Below, one piece after another: positions 55,830 to 64,000 of a stretch of DNA of 64,000 nt. The notes below the pieces were generated by a model. That model saw only the letters and a program-made list of their open reading frames with translations. It ran no database searches and was not told the origin of the DNA. How positions within the stretch are numbered: position 1 is the first letter of the stretch; each line of letters opens with the position of its first letter. Both the position numbers and the translations under genes were made by a program. The stretch spans positions 68,132,784 through 68,196,783 of the forward strand of contig CM076849.1 of the NCBI GenBank assembly GCA_039519185.1. Reading direction: 5' to 3'. The stretch comes from Astragalus membranaceus (lineage: Eukaryota; Streptophyta; Magnoliopsida; Fabales; Fabaceae).

Positions 55830-56211
55830 GTTGCCCCCTAAGTATGGTCGCCAGAAGGGCGATCTTTACTTATGAGCCGGTCCGGTGTTGCGCTGATGAC
55901 GAGCTTTAGTTTGCCCCCAAGTCCGGTTTTCGCTGTTTCGGGTTTTTTTTTTGTGAATTTTATTCTTGGAGCCGAGCTTTGGCGGATCCGGGATTGTCTT
56001 TTCGTGACGAGGTTCGGGTCACTGTTTTGAGCAACTCAAAGTGACCGGTTTGAAATGATGGGGCGCTTCGTTTTCCATTAAACGGGTCTTGATTGGGCAC
56101 ATTTTTCGAGGGTCGCTTGGAAATGATGGCGCTTCATTTTCTGTGCACGTGTTTAAGGCTGGTGATTGGACGCGTCGATTTGACAGGCCCAATTAGTGAC
56201 CTTTGGCCCAC

Positions 56212-56560
56212 TATAAATAAGGGTTCAGACCCCCCCCTTTCTGTTGTTTTTCTAGATTTGCTCTGCTTGCCGATCTGACAATCTAAGCTCCGATTTTAGA
56301 AGCTCCTAGTTGGAAGAACGTGGCGAGAGTAGGTCCGTTTCAGTGGATTGAAGTTAAGAAAGCTCGGAAGGCGAGGCTTCTTTGTTTTTCTTCTGAAAAC
56401 CGAGGTTAGAATCTCTTGACCTTTCCCTTTTTATATTATCTCGGGCTACTCCCTGTCTTTAAATGTTAACACGGGGTGGGGGTCGTCAGATCGGGTTTCG
56501 GCTTTTGTCGAAGATCCATTGAGTTGCTTAATCCTGACATATCATACCCCTACCCTGCAG
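56212..56560 (+). promoter_or_regulatory. Promoter and leader intron of element C antisense gene
   Basis: TATAAATAA at 56212-56220 lies at about the same distance from the LTR as in element B. A candidate leader intron has donor GAG|GTTAGA at 56405 and acceptor CCTGCAG at 56560, followed by a leader exon with GGCGAGAACAAAACAAAC. The start codon is at 56632. Confidence 0.65.
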
Positions 56561-56631
56561 GGCCGATCCTGGCGAGAACAAAACAAACCCGCAGAGTTTA
56601 TATCGAAAGTCGTCCTCAGCTTGCAAAGTTG

Positions 56632-58206
56632 ATGGCTTTCGAAACCAAAACTCCGGAAGGTAATACCGTGCCTGTCGTTCCCGAGATTCAGGATCAACCA
56701 GGTTTGACTCCCACGAGTGAACAAGTGGATGACGACGTTGAAGTCGACGATAATTCTCCAGAGGATGAGAACGATGAGCCTGAAGGGGACGATTTTGAGG
56801 TTGATGATAACTCTTCTGGCGGTAGGTCGGAAGCTGCGGACGTGGTGGCAGTAGTGTCAGTGGGATCTTCTTCTGAGGAAGTAGGACAAAAAGTCTCTTC
56901 CACAAAATGCTCCGAGAATACCGATGCCGAAGGTCGTATGGACGACGATGCCGAAGGACGTATGGACGACGATGCTGACGGTCGTATGGACGACGAGGCT
57001 GAAGGTCGTATGGACGACGAGGCTGAGGGTGAATATCAATCTTCTCAGTATGGTGAAACGGTGTCGGATGAGTATTCTAGCACCGGTCCTGGAGCCGTCG
57101 TTGTCCCCTTATTATATCCCTTGGCAATCCCTCGAGTGTATTCGTGGGTTTCAAGCGCCTTGCTGCAGATTCGGTCTCTGTAACAGTCCGAGTATTATTT
57201 GAGTCGAGTAGCACGGAAAATTATGGGTCGGAAGGAGCAATTGTGGAGTGTTGAAGGGATGAAGGAGAATGAGCATGTAGCTGTTTGGGCTTCCGCCCTA
57301 AAGTTCGTTATGTACGATATTGTTATCATGGATATGAACATTCGTCCCCCTTTTACCTGTCTTCAACAAACAGTGCTGGGTCGGTTGGATTTGGCTCTTT
57401 CTCAAATTCATCCCAATGCGTGGGCATTTCTGCGGGCGTTTGAGCTGGTGTGTCGCGCCTTGGATAGACCGGTGTCGGCTAGCCCTTTCTTCCATTTGTT
57501 TGAAGTTAATCGAAACAAAAACTTGGTGGAAGGATTGGATAGTCGCGAGCACGTGAGTCTTCGCTCCAGGAGGAACTGTAAAATTTTCCGACCTTATACC
57601 GACTCCCTAAAAAAGAGATGGAATGAGCTTTTCTTTTTGTTGAGCCTGTTAATAATAAGGCAATAGACTGCGTGGGCAAGTTCGGTGAAGACGGGGAATC
57701 TCTGGAGTCCACAAAGTTTCCCATTGGTTGGAGCCTCGGCCATTATAATCTTCCCCACTCAACCTACTCTGTTGGTGAGTCACAACTGAGTGATAAAGAC
57801 AAAGTAACCAAAAAGATTATGATCTTTATTGCAGCTCGGGTGCCGTATACCAAAGAAAAATTTTGAGGTTTTCCTACCGACCGTATGGTCAAAGACGGGA
57901 AAAGATCGGTCGTTTTGAGGGTTTTAGGTAGGTCATCGCATATTTGGGTATTATGTTTTTGCTCGTTTTAACTGTTCTGAATGTGTTTTGTTTTGTTCTT
58001 TCTTTGCAGATACCATGGCCGACGAGAAGTTCGCTTTTTTGAAGTCCCTAGCTGAAGAGGATGCTGGGGTTGTTAATCTGGTGGACGAGGTTGAAACGAT
58101 CCCTCAGACCTCTCATCTTCGTGAAACAGCTGTTCATGCCACCCCGATCAACACTATTTTTGAGGAGGATCTGGAGGCTCAAAATACCGATCTCCTGCTT
58201 CGGTCG
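56632..58206 (+). pseudogene. Antisense accessory gene of element C, broken and cut
   Basis: The start at 56632 (MAFETKTPEGNTVPVVPEIQ) opens a Glu- and Asp-rich region that includes an eight-residue repeat (GRMDDDAE type, 56923-57030). The core follows: SVEGMKENEHVAVWASALKF, NIRPPFTCLQQTVLGRLDLA, SQIHPNAWAFLRAFEL, REHVSLRSRRNCKIFRPYTD, closely parallel to element B. Damage: TAA at 57181, a missing base near 57635 and TGA at 57865. A coding intron 57928-58009 (GT-AG, 82 bp) sits at the same phase-1 position, just before TMADEKFAFLK, as in element B (before TMAPKKLAAMK). The gene is cut at 58206 before the coiled coil. Function is unknown. Confidence 0.72.
56923..57030 (+). repeat. 24 bp coding minisatellite in the antisense gene
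   Basis: Four to five copies of GCCGAAGGTCGTATGGACGA + CGAT with few substitutions encode an acidic eight-residue repeat. It is absent from the element B gene, so it expanded within C. Confidence 0.9.
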
Positions 58207-59870
58207 TGTAACACCCCTTTTCTACCCGGTAAATTTTTGACAAAAATCAGAGTTTCAAAAACATTTTTCATTACACCCACAAGGGATGCCACATTTACAC
58301 CAATAAAACATCACACGCCAATAATAAAATTCACCATTAAAATAGTACGATACATAGCACGTCATAATGGGTCGAACCCCCAAAACACCTGTTCAGTCTA
58401 CATGACAGTAACTCCATCACCACGCAGCGGAATAAAATAAAGGTTCAAATGAATAATCATAACATCACCATAAAACTTCAGCAATCAATTAATAGGGACA
58501 ACTAATAAAGACTAGCGTTCATTCCCCCCGAGTGCTACGTATCAGAGGGACGACACCAACTCGACTAGCGAAGGTAGACATGCCTTCACTCACAATCACC
58601 TGCACGTTACCAACATAGGAGTAACATTCAAACAGATGAGGTGAGATATCTAACAATATAATAGTATATATGATAGGAAATATGCTAGAGTTACGACAAC
58701 TATATCTACCGCTTCACAACAACATCAAATTGCAATCACCAAGAATCATTACCAAGGTCATGAGTAAATGAATGAGATGCAACCCACACCAACGGGTATA
58801 TGCATGTGGTACCAATCATCACCAATAAAATAGCCAATAAGGGCATCATCACCTATATCATCACCAAGTTTTTGAGCATCATCATCATCATCACCTATAG
58901 CTCCAAGGCCGAAGCCTTCATCACCAAAATAATGCATATGAAATGTATGCGACACCATGAACAATGCACCAGAGACAAATCAACAACAATAGTCATCTAA
59001 GTGACACAACAACACCAATATCAACAAATGGTCATAGACCCATCACCTATCACCTTAGCCAATAAAACAGGCACATCACCTGTTATATCATCACCAATAG
59101 CACCAACACCTATAGGACAGTCAAACGACTTGACCGTAACATCAACAACCACCGACACCAAAGACACCAATAGATTTACAACGTCAATGGCAACAACAAT
59201 TTACAACACCGAGAACAACGACAATTTACAACACCAATGACGACACAATTTACAACACCCATGACGACACAATTTACAACACCTGGAACAACAACAATTT
59301 TACAATGCCAATGCCAGCAACAATTATACGACACCAATGACAACACCAATTTACAACCACCAATGACAACGACCACCGGGACAGCCACCCAGGCGCCCAA
59401 TCACCAACAACCACAGACAGGCAGCCAATCATGGCGCCTACGGCGCCCACAGCGCCAAACACCACGGGACAGCCACATGAGGCGCTCCAAACCATCAGAA
59501 AATGGCGCCCTTGATGGCGCCCAGCAAGCCAAACAACACAGAAAATGGCGCCCAGGAGGGCGCCCAGTAGGCCAACAACAGAGGATGGCGCCCAGGGAGG
59601 CGCCCAGAGGCAACACATCAACATGGCAGCCAGGATTCGGCGCCCTTGGCGCCCAAGCACCCACAACACAAAAACGCAACACCGAACAATGCACCACGGC
59701 GCCCATGACGCCCAGTGCGCCAGCGCCAGAACACAAACGGCAGCACAGCGCCTATGGCGCCCAGTGCGCCTAGCGCCAGAAGATCCGTTGCCATTGCGAT
59801 TGTGATTGCGATTAGCATGTTGTTTGATGAATTCGTTGCTCAAAGATCCGTTGTTAGTGTTTGGGCGCCT
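58207..59870 (-). mobile_element. Inverted LTR arm (minus orientation) of a Tekay-like family
   Basis: It starts TGTAACACCCC and is the reverse complement of the LTR that ends at 61650. Shared blocks include the GTGCTACGTATCAGAG segment, ACCTGCACGTTACC and CCCGGTGGTCGTT (seen here inverted). It cuts the element C antisense gene at 58206. The middle (59040-59390) holds imperfect ACAACACCAATTTACAACAC repeats, and 59390-59790 is dense in GGCGCC. Open stretches here, some over 200 codons on the minus strand, follow the repeats and are not called genes. The inner end is not certain. Confidence 0.7.
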
Positions 59871-60255
59871 AGGGCGCCATGTGTGTGCTTGTGATGTTGC
59901 TGAATTTTGACGTTTGGTGGATGATTTTTGATGATTCAATATGTGTCCATGATTGTTGTAATTGGTGTTGTGATTGATCATGTAAAAATTTGAAAAAAAA
60001 AATAATATATGCTGAAATTGTGCTGAATTTCGTGTTGCTGGAAGTGTACAGGCGCTGGGCGCCCATGGGCGCTATGCGCCGTGTTGCAGTGCGTGCGGTG
60101 TGTGCGTGTGCGTTGCGTTGTGCTGGGCGCCAGTGTTGTGTGTGCGTTGCGTTGTGCTGGGCGCTGGGCGCCAAGGGCGCCAGTGTTGCGTGTGTGTTGT
60201 GTTGCTGGGCGCTGGGCGCCAGGTGCCAGGCGCTGGGCGCCAAGGGCGCCATTTT
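59388..60255. repeat. GGCGCC-rich palindromic region at the junction of the inverted arms
   Basis: Dozens of GGCGCC, GGGCGCTGGGCGCC and GGCGCCCA motifs lie in two blocks, 59388-59790 and 60050-60255, with a less GC-rich segment between that includes one GGGCGCCTAGGGCGCC near 59863. Each block belongs to one of the two inverted LTR arms. Confidence 0.8.
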
Positions 60256-61650
60256 TCAGGATGTTCTCAAATTTTTATGAAAACTGTTTTCGCTATATCT
60301 TTTAACTCGGACATCCGTTTTAAACATTTCAAAAAGTGTTGGGAAGCTCTTTCAGTTGCCTATCTGTGTGTCTCATTTTTAAAAATAAAAAAATTATTAT
60401 TTCTGAAGGTTGCTGGGCGTCCCAAGTGGCTGTTCCCGGTGGTCGTTGCTGTGACATTGAAAAATCGTTTTGGTGTCTTTAAAAATCCCCTTTTGTGTAT
60501 AACCAGTGGTTTTAACGTTTTAGTGTCAAAAGTGATGATTTTGACGATGATGCCCTGAGTGGCTAGTTAAATGACTTTTTTGCCCTTAGTGGCCAATGTT
60601 GTTGATATTGATGTGTAAATGACGATGATGCCCTTAGTGGCTAGTTAAATGACCTTTTTTCCCTTAGTGGCCAATGTTGTGGATAATGATGTGTAAATGA
60701 CGATGATGCCCTTGGTGGCTAGTAAATGACGTTTTTGCCCTCAGTGGCTATTGTTTGAGTTGATGATGTTTATGAATAAGTGACGATGAAAATAAGTGAC
60801 GTTGAGGCCAAAAGGCTAAGTGACGATAAGGCCCAAAAGGCTAAGTGACGTTGTTGTGTGTAATTGTGAATTGACAGGTGCTGTGCTCTTATTTGGCAAA
60901 TTGGTAAGTGACGGGTCACATAGTTGACCGTGATTGTGTGTTTTGTGCGTGGTGCATGTCATAGTGTCTCATGCCTCCCATATGCATAAACCCAGTGACG
61001 TTTGAGGCCCAAAAGGCTAAGTGACGATGAGGCCATAAAGGCTAAGCGACGTTTGTGAAAAGGTACCTCATGCATATGCCCGCGAGTGGGTTGCATTTCA
61101 TATGCCTACATGACATAGTGATGAGTTATTGTAGTGATGTAATTGATGATTGTGATGTGATTACTCTAGAGCTGTGACTTGACTTATTGCTTATCATGTG
61201 ATTTATTATATGGATTGAATTGGACGCACCCTTCTGTTTGAATGTTACCCCTATGCGGTAACGTGCAGGTGATCACGAGTGAAGGACTAGGTACCTTCAC
61301 TAATTCGAGTCGAGTCATCACGCTCTGATACGTAGCACTCAGGGGGGGGGGGGGGAACTTGATGTTTATGAATGATTTCGGTTGTTATGTCTTTGTTGAC
61401 GATTCTGTTTTATTTTGTTATTCCGCTGCGTAGTTGGTTTTATTGACGTTAAGTTTTATTTGTGATGATAACTGTGGTTTTTTAGGCTCTCCTTTTAGTG
61501 ACGTGCTACGTGATGCATGATTGTTGTGTTTGAGCTGTTTTATTGAGAAGCGTCATTTTATTGAAGTATGTGTAACATTCCTCGTGCGAAACAAATTTTT
61601 GAAACTCTGATTTTCCAATTAAATTAACGGGTAGAAAAAGGGGCGTTACA
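59990..61650 (+). mobile_element. 5' LTR arm of a Tekay-like chromovirus
   Basis: It ends AAAAGGGGCGTTACA at 61650, next to a TGGTATCAGAG primer site, so it is the 5' LTR of the element whose gag-pol follows. Downstream of the GGCGCC block it has the segment GTTTTCGCTATATCTTTTAA shared in layout with the solo LTR at 3184-5720. Repeats of GATGATGCCCTTAGTGGCTA (60545-60720) and AAGTGACG..GGCCCAAAAGG (60780-61035) follow. The exact start near the inverted junction is not resolved. Confidence 0.65.
60541..61060. repeat. Short tandem repeats in the chromovirus LTR
   Basis: About 65 bp units with GACGATGATGCCCTTAGTGG, CTAGTTAAATGAC and TTTTTGCCC recur at about 60545, 60628 and 60697. A second set of AAGTGACGATAAGGCCCAAA + AGGCT units occurs near 60791, 60819 and 60999. 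Confidence 0.7.
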
Positions 61651-61654
61651 TTAG

Positions 61655-61665
61655 TGGTATCAGAG
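61655..61665 (+). promoter_or_regulatory. Chromovirus primer-binding site
   Basis: TGGTATCAGAG, complementary to initiator methionine tRNA, four bases after the LTR end at 61650. It is the same primer type as in element D. Confidence 0.9.
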
Positions 61666-61761
61666 CAGTTCGGTCTGTCCGGCCAATGTTGTCCTGTCAT
61701 AGTGTCTTATGACAATAGATTAGTTCTGAATTGTTGGTTTGTGCTGTAGTGATAATTTGAA

Positions 61762-64000
61762 ATGGCTGGGAGAAACGATGCTGCTCTTGCTGCTGCGCTG
61801 CAAGCTATGGCTCAGGCTGTGCAGGGTCAGCAGAATGCTGGGGAGAACGCTGGTTTTCGGAGTCTGACTACTTTCCAGAGAGAGAATCCGCCCACATTTA
61901 AGGGCAAATATGATCCAGATGGTGCTATGGCTTGGTTGAAGGAGATCGAGAGGAATTTCAGGGTGATGGACTGCACTGTGGAGCAGAAGGTCCGTTTTGG
62001 TACTCACATGTTGGCTGAGGAGGCCGACGACTGGTGGTTGGCTACTAGGCAGAGGTTGGAGGTTGTGCAAGAAGAGATTACCTGGGAGGTATTCAGCAGA
62101 GAATTTCTGAGAAAATTTTTTCCTGAAGATGTCCGAGGAAAGAAAGAGATAGAGTTCCTGGAACTGAAGCAGGGTGGTATGTCTGTGACTGCATATGCGG
62201 CGAAGTTTGGGGAATTGGCAAAATTCTATCCGCACTACAGTGTGGCGACAGCTGAGTTCTCAAAATGCATCAAGTTCGAGAATGGGTTGAGGCCTAATAT
62301 CAAAAAGGCCATTGGTTACCAGAAGATCCGTGTGTTCGCTGATCTGGTTGACAGTTGTAGGATCTTTGAGGAGGACAGTACTGCTCATTACAAAGCTGTG
62401 TTTGAGAAAAAGGGTAAGTTTCCGAGTCGAAGCAAGCCGTATGAGGTTCCTGCGGGTAAGAGTTATCAGAAGGCTGCTGGAGGTAAGAATTCTAGTGGGG
62501 GAGATGCTCCTGCTAGCATTGTCTGTTATAAGTGTGGCAAAACTGGCTACAAGAGTACTACATGCAGGTCTGATGAGAGAGTTTGCTACCGTTGTGGTAA
62601 AAAGGGTCATATGGCGGCCGAGTGTAAGGTCAAGGATGTGGTGTGTTTCAACTGTGGTGAATATGGGCACATTAGTACGAAGCCGAAGAAGGAAAGGTCC
62701 AGTGGGAAAGTGTTTGCATTAGCAGGAGAGGAGCCTGATGAGGGAGATGGTCTTATTAGAGGTACGTGTTTCATTAACGGTACTTCTCTGAAATCTCTTA
62801 TTGATACTGGTGCTACCCATTGCTTTATATCTGTTGATTGTTGTAAAAGATTGGGTCTTGTTTTATCTGCTATGTGTGGGGATATGGTTGTCGATACTCC
62901 TGCGAAGGGGTCGGTGATTACGTCCCAGGTGTGTTCTCAGTGTCCCGTGTCGATCTTCGGCAGGAACTTTATTGTGAATTTTGTTTGCTTGCCGTTGAGA
63001 GGTCTGGATGTAATCTTGGGCATGGACTGGTTAGAGAATAACCACGTCCATATCAACTGTCGTAGCAAGTCGGTTAGTTTCGGGGAAGAAGATTCTGTTT
63101 TGGTATCTGCTGGTCAGTTGAAAAAGTTGAGGAAAGAAGGAGTTCAGCTATTTTCGTTGATGGCATCGTTGTCTGCTGAGAGTCAGGCTGTTATTGAAGA
63201 ACTGCAAGTGGTACGCGAGTTTCCTGAGGTTTTTCCTGACGAAATTCCGGGTGTGCCGCCGGAGAGGGAAGTTGAGTTTTCGATTGATCTTGTACCTGGT
63301 ACGAGGCCTGTGTCTATGGCACCGTACAGGATGTCGGCGTCTGAATTGTCTGAGTTGAAGACGCAACTCGAAGAATTGCTTGAGAAAAAGTTTGTGAGAC
63401 CGAGTGTATCACCGTGGGGAGCTCCGGTATTGTTAGTGAAGAAGAAAGATGGGAGCATGAGGTTATGTGTGGACTATCGTCAGTTGAATAAGGTAACTAT
63501 CAAGAACAAGTATCCGCTTCCGAGGATCGATGATTTGATGGATCAGTTAGTAGGTGCCCGTGTTTTCAGCAAAATTGATTTGAGGTCCGGATATCATCAG
63601 ATTAAAGTGAAGGATGAAGATGTTCAGAAGACAGTGTTCAGAACAAGGTATGGGCATTATGAGTATTCAGTGATGCCGTTCGGTGTGACCAATGCACCTG
63701 GTGTATTTATGGAATATATGAACCGTATTTTCCATAATTACCTAGATCGGTTTGTGGTGATCTTCATAGACGACATTCTAGTTTATTCTAAGTCGGAGGA
63801 AGAGCATGCTGAGCACCTGAAGTCAGTATTGGAAGTTCTTAAAGAGAAAAAGCTGTATGCTAAGTTATCAAAGTGTGAGTTCTGGCTGAAAGAGGTGAGT
63901 TTTCTTGGGCACGTGATTTCTGGTAATGGTATTGCAGTTGATCCGGCAAAAATAGAAGCAGTGTTGGAGTGGGAGGCTCCGTAATCCGCAACAGAAATTA
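61762..64000 (+). pseudogene. Tekay-like chromovirus gag-pol, partial, one stop
   Basis: An open frame of 740 codons starts at 61762 (MAGRNDAALAAALQAMAQAV), 97 bases after the primer-binding site. Gag core: LKEIERNFRVMDCTVEQKVR and VFSREFLRKFFPEDVRGKKE, residues about 50-130. Three zinc knuckles lie near residues 255-310: CYKCGKTGYKSTTC (His to Tyr), CYRCGKKGHMAAEC (canonical) and CFNCGEYGHISTKP (last Cys lost). Aspartic protease: SLIDTGATHCFIS at about 346-358. RT has LCVDYRQLNKVTIKNKYPLP, FSKIDLRSGYHQI and an intact catalytic FIDD, with VSFLGHVISGNGI near the end. A TAA at 63982-63984 interrupts the frame after WEAP, where relatives read through with lysine (AAA to TAA is enough). The frame stays open to 64000. 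RNase H, integrase and chromodomain would lie beyond the window. Confidence 0.88.

Larger units (their letters stand above)
55476..58206 (-). mobile_element. Element C: truncated Tat/Retand-like element
   Basis: The 354 bp LTR at 55476-55829 starts TGTTTTGTATCG and ends CCATAACA, the same ends as element B, followed on the plus strand by TTGCCCCCTAAG, the complement of the polypurine tract. To the right lies the antisense gene with its own TATA box, again on the plus strand. An LTR of another family interrupts it at 58207, and gag-pol and the second LTR are not in the window. Confidence 0.8.

Noticed and set aside
59274..59981. 235-codon minus-strand open frame
   Set aside because: It follows GGCGCC and ACAACACC repeats in an LTR arm and overlaps other long open frames in several phases. 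Lack of stops comes from repeat composition.
58207..61650. Whole interval as one 3.4 kb LTR
   Set aside because: Both ends look like LTR 3' ends in opposite orientation and the halves are inverted copies, so two facing arms explain it better. The exact join is unresolved.

Overview
The window reads as plant nuclear heterochromatin, most likely from a eudicot and perhaps a legume. Evidence is the near-complete coverage by plant LTR retrotransposon lineages (Tat/Retand-like, Ogre-like, Athila-like, Tekay-like chromovirus), a CACTA transposon, hAT-like short elements and a LINE remnant. I see no intact host gene, tRNA, rRNA or CRISPR. The legume suggestion rests only on the look of the Ogre-like LTRs and is weak.

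Layout. 1-441 is the tail of a long Ogre-like LTR. 442-2460 is an Athila-like 3' end with LTR. 2751-3183 is a copia-like LTR piece, cut by a solo LTR at 3184-5720 (duplication ACAGT). 5726-7903 is a degenerate tandem array of about 0.5 kb units. 7904-21892 is element A, a 14 kb Tat/Retand-like element on the minus strand (duplication AGTAT), broken in many places and carrying a nested Ogre-like solo LTR at 13911-17525 (duplication GGAGG). 22180-33860 is element D, a minus-strand element with 2.4-2.6 kb LTRs (duplication GGCCA) and no recognisable gag-pol. Nested inside D is a 3.56 kb CACTA element (24799-28359, duplication GAA) that carries exons of a beta-galactosidase fused to an ACT-repeat-like gene fragment. 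33866-35712 is a purine-rich tandem array. 35720-36503 is a chromovirus pol remnant ending in a chromodomain, split by a solo LTR at 36509-40019 (duplication AAGGG). 40620-41080 is a LINE remnant.

41210-51873 is element B, a young and nearly intact Tat/Retand-like element on the minus strand (duplication CTATA; 437 bp LTRs differing at seven sites). 51905-55475 is AT-rich with two hAT-like non-autonomous elements and a CACTA-like end fragment. 55476-58206 is element C, a third Tat/Retand-like element, truncated. 58207-61650 holds two LTR arms of one family in inverted orientation, and 61762 to the window end is the gag-pol of a Tekay-like chromovirus.

How the parts relate. Elements A, B and C each carry, between integrase and the 3' LTR, a second gene on the strand opposite gag-pol. 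It has its own TATA-like promoter, a 5' leader intron, a coding intron at a conserved place, an acidic N-terminus, a conserved core and (in A and B) a coiled-coil C-terminus. This antisense gene and the chimeric exon set in the CACTA element are the two most interesting signals. The target-site duplications let the insertion order be reconstructed.
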